Of a stretch of DNA of 64,000 nt, positions 10,913 through 22,930 are shown in pieces. Numbering within the stretch: the first letter of the stretch is position 1; each line of letters starts with the position of its first letter. Location: the NCBI GenBank assembly GCA_026826555.1, contig JAKSZT010054305.1, positions 880,297-944,296 on the forward strand. The letters are read 5' to 3'. This DNA comes from Tolypeutes matacus (taxonomy: Eukaryota > Chordata > Mammalia > Cingulata > Chlamyphoridae). The translations under genes were made by a program, and so were the position numbers. The notes under the pieces are model-generated. The model saw only the letters and a program-made list of their open reading frames with translations, did no database searches and was not told the DNA's origin.

Positions 10913-10973
10913 TTTTACTTGTTTCTTTTTACTTTTTTAATGTGGTTCATAGAAAATTTAAAATTCCGTGTGT

Positions 10974-11083
10974 GTGGGAAACGGATGTGGCTCAAGCAGT
11001 TGAGTGCCTGCTTCCCACATGGGAGGTCCCAGGTTTGGTTCCTGGTGCCTCCTAAAAAACCAAAAACAAAAAAACAAAAAAAC
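10974..11083 (+). mobile_element. DAS-related tRNA-head SINE, plus strand
   Basis: The tRNA-like head 'gggaaacggatgtggctcaagcagttgag' with B box 'ggtttggttcc' is followed at once by an A-rich tail, without the longer DAS body. It is the second of three SINE heads in tandem orientation within 480 bp. Confidence 0.85.
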
Positions 11084-11091
11084 CAACTCAG

Positions 11092-11186
11092 GGGAGCAGA
11101 TGTAGCTCAGTGGCTGAGCGCCAGCTTCCCACATATGAGGTCCCAGGTTCAATCCCTGGCCCTAGTACCTCAAAGAAAAAAAAAAT
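11092..11186 (+). mobile_element. DAS-related tRNA-head SINE, plus strand
   Basis: The head reads 'ggggagcagatgtagctcagtggctgagcg' with B box 'ggttcaatccc', then an A-run. It is a different subfamily from its left neighbour (TGTAGCTCAGTGG in place of TGTGGCTCAAGCA). Confidence 0.85.
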
Positions 11187-11654
11187 TCCATGTGTGTCTC
11201 ATATTTGGGCTCATGCAAGTCTACACTGTTTCCCAGAGTGCCCCAGAGGGATTAAACTCAATGGCAACTTGCTTAAAAACAGACCCTTCCTGACTACCTT
11301 TGCTCCCATCTTAATTTCCCACTTCTCTATGGGTGTTCAGGGAAATCACTTCCCAAACAAACTACTTACAGATGAATCCTTTCTTCAGCATCTTCTTCTG
11401 CTAAAACAATAAGAAAGCATGAACTTAAACTAGCAACTGATGATATATAGGAATTAATTATAACTGGATTATGATTGCTTAGACAACCTGACTTTTAAAC
11501 TGTAAAAATAGTAATCTATCAATCATCTGATGACAGGCAGAGTCAGACCTGGCATTGCAGAGGCAGAGAAGATTAGAGCAAAGGGTAAGAGAAAGAAGCA
11601 AGTCAAGGAAAGAAATGGCCAACTAGGGGGCAGGCTGCTTCTTGCTAAACCTGG

Positions 11655-12135
11655 TATAGAGGTTTGGAGCTATATGTACCCCAGAAAAACATGTTCTTAA
11701 ACTTAATCCATTCCTGTGAGTGTGAACCCATTTTAAGTAGGGCTTTCTGATGAGGTTACTTCAGTTAAGGTGTGACCCAACTCAATCAGGATGGATCTTA
11801 ATCTTATTAATGGAGTGTTTTATAAGCAGAATGACATTCAGACAAAGAGAGAGAACCACAGATGGAGCAGCCGAAGCTGAAATCGATGGAACCCAGCAGA
11901 GAGAGGAGAGGCTGAGAGAGGCTGCCATGTGCATTGCCATGTGACAGAAAAACTAAGGACAATCTCCATCTGGGGCCGTCAGCCCCAGAGTGCCACAGTC
12001 TTTGGAGAGAAAGCATCACCTCCATGATGCCTTGATTTGGACTTTTCCTGGCCTCAACGGCATAAGCCAAAAATTCCCATTGTTTAAGCCCACCCATTAC
12101 ATGGTATATGCTTAAGCAGCCAAGGACACTAAAAT
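11655..12135 (+). repeat. Xenarthran MaLR-like LTR, copy B1
   Basis: Characteristic blocks are 'ttggagctatatgtaccccagaaa', 'gttacttcagttaaggtgtgaccc' and 'ctgccatgtgcattgccatgtgac'. The end is 'ccattgtttaagcccacccatt', like MaLR LTR 3' ends. The same family occurs at 20000-20165 (+), 22062-22255 (-) and 31418-31985 (-). Confidence 0.6.
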
Positions 12136-13139
12136 GCCAGGGTACTAGTGCCAGCTTTTCAAATTCCAGCCAAGCACAATCCCAATGACAACTTGTTTAT
12201 TAGTGTGCCCCACTTTTAGTTTTAAAAAAGCAGTATGTAGGGGGATTGTGGGAACATGGTGTCGATTAGGCAGATAATCAACAAGGAAAAAGCCAAAAGC
12301 TGCCCGAGGGGCTCTGGGGATCAGCAGACCAGGACAGTGCTTCCCAACTCCCAGGAGAGTGAGGGACAGACAGCTGAAGCCACAACAACAAACTGAGTTA
12401 CTAAACCTCTGGGCTGCTGGGAAGAGCTTCCCTCCCCCACTCCCGAGGTTTTCAGTGGGGGTAAAACCCCTGGCTCATTGCAGCTGACAGGAGAGGAGAT
12501 GTCTTCCTCCCTGCCAGCTGTTACAAGGGAAAGGGGAGAGGGAGACGGGGGCTTTTCTTCAGTGAATTCGGCCAGCGGAGCCCACTTTGAATCTCAGCTG
12601 TCGCCAAACGAAAACAAAGGAAACCCAAGAGAGATACACCTCTGTGGAAAGGTGCATCAACAAGCGCCATCTGCTGACCAGACTAGAAACTACATGGACA
12701 AAAACTGCTTTCGATTTTGAAAGTAGTATGAGAAATGGGAAGCATCACAAAAAGGGAAACTCAATGAGATTAAGTGCCGACCTCTCATAAGAAACCATGG
12801 AGGAGAGAAAAATGTGATATGATGTATTTAAGGTATTGAAAGAGAAAAACTACCAGCCAAGAATTCTGTATCTGGCAAAGAGATGGCCTTTAAAAATGAA
12901 GGGGAGTTCAAAGTCTTCACAGACAAACAAAAATTGATAGAATATTTTGCCAAATGACCAGAATTACAAGAGATACTAAAGGGAGTGCTGCAGCCTGAAA
13001 GGAAAAACCAAGGGCATGAGACTTGGAGAAGAGTGTAGAAATGAAGAATATCAGAAAGGGTAAAAAGATAGACTATAGTATGATATGACAAAAAAAAGTC
13101 AAAGGTCAAAAAGGATGACGTAAGTAATGCCTTTAAAGT

Positions 13140-13934
13140 TATACCATTGAATGTTAATGGCTTGAACTCCCCAATCAAAAGACAGATATCATATGTTGTC
13201 TAGAAGAGACTCACCTCAAACGTGAGGACACAACCAAGTTAAATATGAAAGGCTGGAAAAAGATATTCCATGCAAATAATAATCAAAAGAGAGCTGGAGT
13301 CAAGATATTAATATCAGACAAAATAGATTTTAAATGCAAAATTGTTATAAGGGATGAAGAAAGTCATTATATATTAATAAAAGGGTCAATTCAATAAGAA
13401 GAAATAACCATTCTAAATATTTATGAACCTAACCTCAGTGCCCTAAAATACATGAGGCACACACTGGCAAAGCTGAAGGGAGAAATAAATGTTTCTACAA
13501 TAATAGTTGGAGACTTCAATACACCACTCTCAGTATTGGATAGAACATCTGGACAGAGGATTAATAAAGAAACAGAGAACTTGAATAATATGATAAACAA
13601 ACTAGACCTAACAGACATCTATAGAGCATTGCACCCCAAAACAGCAGGATATACATTCTTTTCAAGGGCTCATGGATCCTTCTCCAAGATAGACCATATG
13701 TTGGGTCACGAGATAAGTCTCAATAAATTTAAAAAGATTGAAATTATACAAAACACTTTCTCTGATCATAACAGAATGAAGCTGGAAATCAATAATGGAC
13801 AGAAAAAGGGAAAATTCTTAAATATATGGAGATTAAACAACACACTCCTAAACAACCAGTGGGTCAAAGAAGAAATTGCAAGAGAATTCAACAAATATTT
13901 TGAGAGCAATGAAAATGAGAACACAACATATTAA
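13140..13934 (+). pseudogene. L1 ORF2 endonuclease domain remnant
   Basis: This part of L1 ORF2 encodes an APE-like endonuclease that nicks target DNA at TT/AAAA. The longest open piece is 13452-13934. It keeps GDFNTPLS, the YTFFS block, SKIDHM and SDHNRMKLEI in order. Upstream pieces (NGLNSPIKR, then THLKRED, then LISDKIDFK) are in disrupted frames, so the domain cannot be made whole. Confidence 0.85.
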
Positions 13935-14389
13935 AACCTATGGGACACCACAAAGGCAGTGCTGAGAGGGAAATTTATAGCCCTCACCGCTTACACTAAA
14001 AAAGAAGAAAGACCTAAAATTGATCATCTAACTGCACACCTGGAAGAACTAGAAAAAGAACAGCAAACTAATCCCAAACCAAGCTGAAGGAAAGAAATAG
14101 TAAAGATCAGAGCAGAAATAAAAATGAAATCAAGAACCAAAAAAATAATAGAGAGAATCAACAAAACCAAAAGTTGGTTCTTTGAGAAGATCAACAAAAT
14201 TGACAAACCCTTAGCTAGACTGACAAAGAAAAAAGAGAGAAGGCACAAATAAATAAAATTAGAAATGAGAGGGGGGACGTTACCACTGACCCCGCAGAAA
14301 TAAGAGAGATCATAAGAGGATACTATGAACAACTCTATGCCAAAAAACTAGAAAATGTAGATGAGACACAAATTCCTGGAAACACATGA

Positions 14390-15700
14390 ACCACCTACAC
14401 TGACTTTAGAAGAAATAGAAGACGTCAACAATCCAATCAAAAGTGAAGAGATTGAAGCAGTCATCAAAAACCTCCCAAAGATGAAAAATAGATGGCTTCA
14501 CAGGTGAATTCTACCAATCATCCAAAGTCGATATAATACCAACCTTGCCCAAGCTCTTCCAAAAAATTGAACAGGGAAGAACGCTACCAAACTCATTCTA
14601 TGACACCAACATCACCCTAATAACAAAACCAGATAAAAATACTACAAAAAAAGAAAATTACAGACCAATAGCTCTAATGAATATAGATGCAAAAATCCTC
14701 AACAAAATACTTGCAAACAGAATCCAAAAGCACATTTAAAAAATTATACATCACGATCAAGTGGGTTTTATCCCAGGTATGCAAGGGTGGTTCAACACAA
14801 GAAAATCAATTAGGGTAATAAGTCGCATTGATAAATGAAGAAGAAAAATCACATGATTCTCTCTATTGATGCAGAAAAAGATATTTGACAAAATACAGCA
14901 TCCTTTCTTGATAAAAACACTCCAAAAGATAGGAATAGAAGGAAGCTTTCTCAATGTGATAAAGTGCATATATGAAAAACCTACAGCTAGCAGTGTACTC
15001 AATGGTGAAAGACAAAGTTTTCCCACTGAGATCAGGAACAAGACAAGGATGCCCACTGTCACCACTATTATTCAGTACTGTGCTAGAAGTTCTAGCTAGA
15101 GCAATCAGGTTAGACAAAGAAATAAAAAGCACCCAAATAAGAAAGGAAGAAGTAAAACTTTCACTATTCACTGATGACATGATCCAATACTAGAAAATCC
15201 TGAAAAATCCACAACAAAGCTACTAGCATTAATAGACGAGTTCAGCAAAGTGGTGGGATACAAGGTTAATAAGCAAAAATAGTGTTTCTATACACTACTG
15301 ATGTGCCATCTGAAGAGGAAATCAGAAAAAAAAATTCCATTTATAATAGTGACTAAAACAATCAAATATTTAGGAATAAACTTAACCAAGGACATAAAGG
15401 ACCTGTATTCAGAAAACTGCAAAACTTTGCTAAAGAAACCAAAGAAGAGTTAAATAAATGGAAGGACATTCAGTGTTCACAGATTGGAAGACTAAATATC
15501 ATTAAGATGTCAATTCTACCCAAACTGATTTACAGATTCAATGCAATCCCAATAAAAATCCCAACAGTCTTTTTTGCAGGAATCAAAGAGCCAATAATCA
15601 AATTTATTTAGAAGGGTACAGGACCCCAAATAGCTAAAAAAATGTCTTTAAAAATGAAGAACAAAGTTGGACGTCTCTCACTTCCTGACTTTAAAGCATA
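14390..15700 (+). pseudogene. L1 ORF2 reverse transcriptase domain remnant
   Basis: Fragments of the L1 reverse transcriptase are spread over several frames: [66 protein letters not shown], and LFTDDMI at about 15163-15183. Stops between the fragments show it is dead. It is typical of an L1 copy predating the living xenarthran species. Confidence 0.85.
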
Positions 15701-17904
15701 TTACTTAGCTACAGTGGTAAAAAATAAAATAAAATAAATTTAAAAATTAAAAAAACAGCATGGTACTGGCATAAGGACAGACAGATTGACCAATGGAACC
15801 GAATCAAGAACTCAGAAATTGACCCTCACATCTACAGTCAAGCGATTTTTGACAAGGCTATTAAGCTCACCCAGATAGGCCAGAACAGTCTATTCAACAA
15901 ATGATGCTGGGAGAACTGGATGCCCATATCCAAAAGAAAGAAAGAAGACCCCTATCTCACACCCTATACAAAAATTAACTCAAAATGGATCAAGAATTTA
16001 AATATAAAAACAACAACCATAAAATTCCTAGAAGAAAATGTAGGAAAACATTTTAAAGATCTTGTGGCAGGCAGTAGTTTCTTAAACCTTATACCCAAAG
16101 CATGAGCAACAAAAGGAAAAATAGATAAATGGAACCTCCTCAAAATTCAACACTTTTGCACCTCAAAGGACTTTGTCAAAAGGGTGAAAAGGCAGCCAAC
16201 TCAATGGGAGAAAATATTTGACAATCCCATGTCTGATAAGGGTTTAATGTCTGTGATATATAAGGAGATCATACAATTCAACAATAAAAAGACAAACTAT
16301 CCAATTTAAAAATGGGCAAAAGACTTGAAAAGACAACTGTCCAAAGAAGAAATACAAATGGCAAAGAAACACATGAAAAAAAAAAGTTCAACATCACGAG
16401 TGATTAGGGAAATGCAAATCAAAACTACAATGAGATATTATTTTACAACTATTAGACAGGCTGCTATTAAAAAGTTGGAAAACTAAATGTTGGAGAGGAT
16501 TTGGAGAGATAGGAACACTTACTCACTGTTGGTAGGAATGTAGAATGGTATAGTCAATGTGGAGGACTGTTTGGGAGTTCCTAAGGAAGTTGAATATAGA
16601 CTTGTCATGGGACCTGGCAATACCACTGCTAGGTATATACCCAGAAGAACTGAGAGCAGTGACATGAATAGACATCTGCACACCGATGTTCATAGCAGTG
16701 TTACTCACAATAGCCAAATGTTGGAAACAACCCAGGTGTCCATCAGCTGATGAATGGATAAACAAATTGTGGAGCATGTACACAATGGAATATGCAGCGT
16801 AAGAAGAAATGAAGTCGTGAAACATGACAACGTGGATGAACCTGGAGGACATTGTGTTGAGTGAAGCAAGCCAGACACAAAAGGGCAAATACTGTATGAT
16901 TGCCCTATTAAGAACTAAATATATTATGCAAAATATAAATACATTATGTGAAATATGAATATGGGTAGAATTGCATATATAAGACCATTTTTCTTTGAAG
17001 CTGAACAAATTAAGTTAATAGTACAAAATGTTAATATCAGACCAAAAAAACATATACTAAATGAAGGAGAGTAGATGGAGTACTACATATTATATGATTC
17101 CATTTATATAAAATGTAAATATAAATCAATTTATAAAGATGAAATGAGATTAGTGGTTATGTAGGTCTGAGGAAGGAGTGCTAAGAGATGTGGAGTCTTT
17201 CTTTTTGGAGTAATTAAATTGTTCTAAAATTTTTGAGATGATGAATGTACAACATTGTGATTATACTAAAAGCCATTGAGTATACACTTTGGATGGAATA
17301 GACAGAAACAGCAACTATGTACAGTGGGAGAGAGATTGAGAGATGAGAAATTTTTGTGTTTGTTTGTTTGTCTGGTTTTTGTTTATTATTATTGAAATAA
17401 TGAAAATGCTCTAATAATGATTGAAGTGATGAATACACAACTATATGATTATACCAAATACCATTGATTGTACACTTCGGATGACTGTATGCTTTACTAA
17501 TATGTACCAATAAAATTTATTTGCTTAAAAAAACAAAATATAAAAACTTAAATTTCCATATTTGATAAAACAGAGCTAATTATTTACCTTGCAAAATGCA
17601 TATTAATTCCTGACCAATAATTTCTGGTCTCTATGGAACGAGATGTACTTATATCATGAGTAGTTGTTGAGAAAATAAACAATTGGAAAAGCCAATTTTA
17701 ATGTGACCCTGTTTTTAAATTGATTTGCATTTTATCAATCACAACAACATCTGTTTACACTTTAAAATAGTTTATGTATATATCTCCACACTGTTGTTAA
17801 TTTGGTCTTCAATTCAATGGTAAGTCCTCCAATGTTTATGGGCTAGTTGAATTTGTTGAATGACTTTGAGGATACCTCTGTCCTGCAGGACCCTCCACCC
17901 CACC

Positions 17905-18445
17905 TGTATTAGTCAGCAAAAGAGGTGCTGATGCAAAATACCAGAAATCTGTTGGTCAGCTGCTGGCATTTGCCAGGGTTCAGGCTTCTTGGGTTCCTCT
18001 CTTCCTGGAGCTCTGAGTCTCTCCGGGCTCAGCTCCTCTGTTTCCTCCACAAGGTCAGCTGTAGACTATGAGGCTCTCTAGGCTTTGCCTCTCTCCACAA
18101 GGCCAGGTGTGAACCATCAGGCGAACAGCTCATCTCTCTTCCCAGAGCCTTCTCTCCTTCCTCACATCCAAGGTCCTCTGTGTGCTTACTCCCCTGGGCT
18201 CCAGCATTAACACTCAGCATCAGGACTCCGATATAAAAACTATTACAACTCTATCCTTTGCCATGTCTTTTATCTTTGAGACCCCACTCACCAAGGAATG
18301 GGGCTCAACACCCTACTGTCGTGGCCCAGTCAATGCCCTAATCATAACTTAATCATGCCCAGATGAGCAGACCAGTTTACAAGCATGATCCAATGTCTAT
18401 TTTTGGAATTCATAACTATCAAACTGCCACATCACCCCATCCCCC
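17905..18445 (+). repeat. Xenarthran LTR-like repeat, copy A3
   Basis: It starts TGTATTAGTCAGC and ends near ACTGCCACA. It is flanked by CCACC on the left and TCACC on the right, a possible 5-bp duplication with one change. It lacks the internal 'gggtatttatttggggt' segment present in copy A1 and otherwise matches it through 'ttggaattcataact'. Confidence 0.6.
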
Positions 18446-19684
18446 ACACACACTCAGGGTTTTGAAACCCTAGTGAAATAAAAAATCCACCTCACAATTC
18501 CTCATATAAAAGTAGTTTCTCAAAATGTTTATTTATATCATGAAATTACTTGATCAAGAGATGGTGGGCTGAGGGCCAGGGTTGGACAGTGAGAGATAAT
18601 AGTAACTGGAGGCTGTGTGAGAGGAGAGAGAGGTGGTGAAACTCATCACTGGTTTCTAGGGTGGTTTTGCTTATTTCTAAGATGGAAGAGACTTGAACAC
18701 AAGAGAAAGAGTCAACTGAGAGGGTAAAGCTAAATAAGGAAAAATGAGGTGATGGTTGCTGAGACACATTCCTTAAAGAGACAGAAAGTCTCTACATCAA
18801 CAGTGAACAAGAGAAGGATTATCTATTCCAATTAAGAGGAAGGAGGTAATAGTGAGTAATTATACAAGTAGGTCTGTAGGTTGGGGACCACAGCTAACAT
18901 TACCTTGGCACATGGAACACAGAGGCTTAGGTTATCTGCCATAAGATATAGAGCCAGTGCAATAGGGGGCCACCGAAAATGGTAACAGGTGGATAGTCAT
19001 TCCAGAGAAAGGAAAAGATTGCTGGTGAGGAAAGCAGCACCAAGCATGTTTGGGGCCCAGCTGAAGTTGGAGCCCAATCTGTCCAGGCACCAGTGTATGT
19101 GGTGATGTGATTTTCTAAGTAGAACTCAGTGTGGTGGAGGAAGCTCAGAGCAACCCTTCCCCACTGGTAATTTATTCCAAGGATGTGTATGAGTTGAATC
19201 ACAGCACCAAAAGACCAAGCCATGTTAGCCAGATTGTAGTGGCTCCTTAACAGATGGAGTTAAATAAGCCTAAAAGAAGGCAAACACTCCACTGGTCTTT
19301 TCCCTCCATGTGGCTAGAACGCCTTTTGGGCCTTAGTGCTCTTCCTTAGAAGATGCCTTACCCAGAAATGATGTGGCCATCTTTCTCTTCATGGCTCGTT
19401 CTTTACTTCCCTTCTGTTGCCCTTCCCAGGTCATTAGAGAGACGAGATGAGGCCTGGGGTCTCTTTTCACTTGGGAAAAGGCACCCTCCCCACTCCTTCT
19501 TATCCCCTACTGAGGCCTGGCAGATTGAAGTGTAAAGGCCACTAAACCTGTGGCATCAAGGCAAAAGATGTCCCCCCAATTCCACATGCTCTAGTCTAGC
19601 TCATTTAAGGCAAAGTGTTCTCTGTGAGGCTTGAAACCAATGGCCCTTCTCTTATCAATTATTCTATTACTTAGTCTTATTTTT
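18446..19684. other. Intergenic DNA without assigned features
   Basis: A purine-rich diverged stretch at about 18550-18900 may be a remnant of an L2-like repeat. The rest shows no exon, RNA gene or clear repeat. The open frames here are short and have no family resemblance. Confidence 0.4.
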
Positions 19685-19882
19685 GTGTGTCAGAGTTCCC
19701 TAAGTGGTGGCTGTAACAAAATAGGATATTGAGTTTGTTTGTAAGGAGCACATGAAGTCAGCCTGCACTGGAGGTAAACACTCACTTGTTCTTGCATCTT
19801 CTCTCTCTGGCTGGCGTGTCCTTTCTGTACTGTCTCTCCTTGCATCAAAGTGGAAAAGTATAGAAGAAGGCCAAGATTCAAA

Positions 19883-19970
19883 AGACTGGTACTTTGGAGG
19901 TCCCAGGAATCGAACCCGGATCCCTCCATATGGGAGACGGACGCCCAACCAGTTGAGCTACATCCAACCC
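19883..19970 (-). mobile_element. DAS-related tRNA-head SINE, minus strand
   Basis: The reverse of the head is seen ('aggtcccaggaatcgaacccgg', 'ccatatgggagacggacgcccaaccagttgagctac'). The short duplication 'agactggtactt' flanks it on both sides. The B box is GGTTCGATTCC on the minus strand. Confidence 0.88.
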
Positions 19971-19999
19971 TAGACTGGTACTTTTAATTGTTTGAATCT

Positions 20000-20165
20000 A
20001 TATCCACTCCATAAAATCATGTTTTTAAAACTAATCCATTTGTGTGGTGTAAACCTATTGTAAGTAGGACCTTTTGATTAGATTACTTCAGTTAAGGTGT
20101 GGCCCAGGGTGGGTCTTAATCCTCTTACTGGAGTCCTTTATAAACAGGACGAGTACTGGGCTGGG
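20000..20165 (+). repeat. Xenarthran MaLR-like LTR fragment, copy B2
   Basis: It shares 'ttacttcagttaaggtgtggccc' and 'gggtcttaatcctcttactggagtcctttataa' with copies B1 and B4. It probably belongs with the LTR-like sequence at 19685-19880, split by the SINE. Confidence 0.55.
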
Positions 20166-20654
20166 GGGGAGAGAGAGAGAGTGATGGCTGGAAAATGTGC
20201 TTCTTGAAATTTCTTCATTTAAGCAGCTTTGAAAAATTTAAAACTAACTGACTTGGTTTTCTATTAATCTAATTTTAGAAGTTTACTCTTTGCACTTAGG
20301 TCCTTAAAGAATATTAACCAGACCTTTTCAGGTTTGCTTACAGGAATAAGATAACATCTCAAAGCAAAACCAGACAAAATGCTGTAAATCTGTACCTTTT
20401 CCCAGAAACAAAAAGTTTGATATCCTTGAGTGGTTGTCTGAGAAAGGAGCCATGAAGGCAGTGCACCTGCTGAAATCAAGAACAAATTGGATGTGCTTGA
20501 GACAACACAGGACTGAGAAATTGCATGTACCCTCCTCACAAGAGCTCTAGCATCACTTGTTTTTTTGTTTTTTGTTTTTTGTTTTTTGTTTTTTGTTTTT
20601 TACTTGTTTTTCTTCTTCCCCTACCTTCTCCTTTGCCTTTTAAAACCCTTGTGT

Positions 20655-20838
20655 CGGGAAGCGGCTGTGGCTCAATCCGTAGGGCTCCCGTTTACCATAT
20701 GGGAGGCCCCGGGTCCGGTTCCCGGGCCTCCTGGTGAAGGCAAGCCCGCCCGCACGGCGTGGTTAGCTGACCCAGCGAGCACAAGCAGCAAGGGGGGGAT
20801 AAATGAATAAATAAATAAAATCTTTAAAAAAAAAAAAG
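20655..20838 (+). mobile_element. DAS SINE, full type, plus strand
   Basis: The full head, B box, body and (TAAA)n plus A tail are present. It is inserted in the ERV LTR with the flanking repeat 'aaacccttgtg' / 'aaacccttgcg'. The B box carries a C in GGTCCGGTTCC, a change from the common GGTTCGGTTCC. Confidence 0.92.
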
Positions 20839-21439
20839 AAACCCTTGCGCCCATTCTCACTTTGAACTGGTTTGAAGAAGTTTCCCCCAGTTCCTTGCTT
20901 GGGCACGTGCAATAAATCACCTTCTCACTAAAAGATGTTTGTCCTTTGTAGTGCGGATTGAGGCAGGCTTGTCTATTGAAAATAGCTCTCATTAGGAGGT
21001 AACAATTTTCTGACCGCAGCAGGACCCAAGCTGCTCTGGGCTGCAGAGCCCCCTATCTGTCTTCTCGGCTGCGGGATTTCCCTGGACCCCTCAACTCTGC
21101 CAACAGCTGCCAGGGGATTTCCCCAGAGGACCAAAGCTGGAGATTCTAGGAGAGGTTTCTACCATGAATAGACACTGGGCACTTCCTGTGAAGGTGATTC
21201 TGAATCTGGGTCTCTCCCTATGCTAGGTAAGTGAGTGAAATTCTCTCTTCTGTTCTGATCTTTGCTTACTTTCACTTTGTTAGTCTGTTGTTCAGAGGAG
21301 ACTGTTGGGTTAGCTTTGTTGATCTGTTCATGCCAAGGACACTGTTGAATTTTGAATTGATCTGAGCTTGTGAATACAGACCTGGTGGGTTTGAGTTGCA
21401 TTACCCATGATCTCAGATTTGGGGTTCTCCTGTTGTCTT

Positions 21440-21535
21440 TGTTTTTGTTTTTGTTTTTACTGGGAGGTCCTGGGGATCGAACCCAGGTCCCTCCATATGG
21501 ACACAGACACCCAACCATTTGAGCCACATCCGTCC
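21440..21535 (-). mobile_element. DAS-related tRNA-head SINE, minus strand
   Basis: A T-rich tail (TTTTTG repeats) is followed by the reverse head 'gggaggtcctggggatcgaacccagg' and 'caaccatttgagccacatcc'. The short repeat TGTCTTTGT flanks it. It lies within the ERV leader. Confidence 0.88.
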
Positions 21536-21732
21536 CTGTCTTTGTATATTTGCACTTTGTATTTTGAAATTGGGGAACCTGTTGATTTTGAGGAGCTCCT
21601 ATTCTTTTGTTCTGTCTTTGTAATTTCTGTTGGTGTTACCTAGCCATGGGAAACTCTCAGGATGTGCCGGCTATATCTCCTCTGGATTGTATAATAGAAA
21701 ATTGGTCTAAATTTAGAGGAGACCCCCTTAAG

Positions 21733-22065
21733 AAAAGATTGAAATTATACAAAGTACTTTAATCATAATAGAATGAAGCTGGAAGTCAATAATAAACAGA
21801 AAAGGGAAAATTCCCAAATACATGGTGATTAAACAATGTATTCTTAAATAATCAGTGGATCAAAAGAAATTGCAAGAAAAATCAGCAAATATCTTGAGAT
21901 GAATAAAACAAGAAAACAACATTTCAAAACTTATAAGATACAGTGAAGGCAGTGCAGAGAGGGAAATTTATAGCCCTAAATGCTTACATTAAAAAAAGAA
22001 GAAAGAGAAGAGCTAAAATTGAAGACATAACTGCGCAACTGGAGGAACTAGAAAAAGAATAGCAA
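21733..22065 (+). repeat. L1 ORF2 fragment
   Basis: The sequence parallels 13733-14060 of the large L1: 'aagattgaaattatacaaa', 'agaatgaagctggaa', 'gagggaaatttatagccct' and 'ctggaggaactagaaaaagaa'. It is joined on the left directly to ERV gag sequence. Confidence 0.85.
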
Positions 22066-22255
22066 AATAAAGGACTTCAGTAAGAGGATTAAGACCCACC
22101 CCAGGGTCTTAAATTACTGAAGTAATCTAATCAAAAGAACTTTAACTGAAGTAATCTAATCAAAAGATCTCACCTACAATAGGTTCACACCCACAGGAAT
22201 GGTTAGTTCTAAAGACATGATTTTCTAGGGTCCATTAAGATTCAAACTGTCACAC
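22062..22255 (-). repeat. Xenarthran MaLR-like LTR fragment, copy B3
   Basis: This is the reverse complement of the B1 5' half. A block 'actgaagtaatctaatcaaaag' is duplicated in tandem inside it (about 22116-22167). Confidence 0.6.
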
Positions 22256-22764
22256 TGGTTAAGTGAGTATGTCTGTTCCAGAACATGGATAATAGATTGT
22301 AAATGTCTGGTAATCACTTCTATAAAAGTATTAGTCTTTGAGACATTCCCTCAAACTTGTTGAACCTGAAAGCCACTGAGAATTCCTTTCAACTCATTCA
22401 TAAGTTCCATCCCATTTCATGTCTCTGGATTTTAAAATGGGACAAACATATTAGAGTCAAGTACATGAGTGTTCCATTTAGCACACCTGATGTCCTTCCG
22501 CAAACAGGAAGGCAGAATAATATAGTTTCACACCATCCACAACACTTTCTATGGGGACATATGTTCTGAGTGCCAATCAACTTGCAAAAGTTATTTTTGG
22601 TTATTCCAAAAAGGTGGAGGATGAGGCAAGCTGAGAAAAAAAAATTATGGGATTTGGGGAAATTGGGGATGGGGCAAGAAAAGGAACTATGTTTTTTCTT
22701 TGTTTGCTTTTTGTTTTTGTGTGTGGGGGGGAGCTACTGTTTCACAAGCATATGAGCCATGCTT

Positions 22765-22930
22765 TGGACAAGAGGCTTTACATATGTCATACCATTTATT
22801 CCTCAGAGGGACCCTAGGAGGTAGGCATTACTGTCCTTGTTTTAAAGATGAGGTCACTGAGGCTCAGAGAAGCCAACTTATCCACCTTCACGTAACATAA
22901 GAAGTAAAGTAGGGACTCAAACCCAAGTGA
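22765..22930 (-). repeat. MIR SINE, antisense
   Basis: Antisense MIR core: 'taggaggtaggcattactgtcc', 'gaggtcactgaggctcagagaagcc', then 'actcaaacccaagtg'. Confidence 0.65.

Larger units (their letters stand above)
12240..17535 (+). mobile_element. Near-full-length but decayed L1 LINE
   Basis: About 5.3 kb of L1 lies in sense orientation. It has 5' UTR-like sequence at 12240-12720, then a jump that removes most of ORF1, an ORF1-ORF2 spacer to about 13140, and ORF2. ORF2 shows endonuclease motifs near 13500-13770 (VGDFNTPLS, SKIDHM, SDHNRM). Reverse transcriptase motifs follow near 14640-15185 ([21 protein letters not shown], and FTDD where active L1 has FADD). The 3' UTR ends in a short A-rich tail after an AATAAA at about 17509. 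ORF2 is broken by many stops and frameshifts, so the copy is inactive. It sits in the CD48-SLAMF7 intergenic region. Confidence 0.9.
20180..21732 (+). mobile_element. Class I ERV 5' fragment: LTR, leader and start of gag
   Basis: An LTR-like stretch contains an AATAAA (about 20911-20916) preceded by 'ggcacgtgc', as in a retroviral R region. A roughly 600 bp GC-variable leader follows. At 21645 an ATG opens a reading frame beginning MGNSQDVP and continuing PLDCIIENWSKF, which resembles the myristoylated start of gag in class I (gamma-type) endogenous retroviruses. The frame is cut within about 30 codons, where unrelated L1 sequence begins. Nothing of pol or env is seen. Two DAS SINEs interrupt the fragment (20655-20838 and 21440-21535). 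The primer-binding site could not be assigned with confidence. This is an old, inert copy. Confidence 0.6.
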
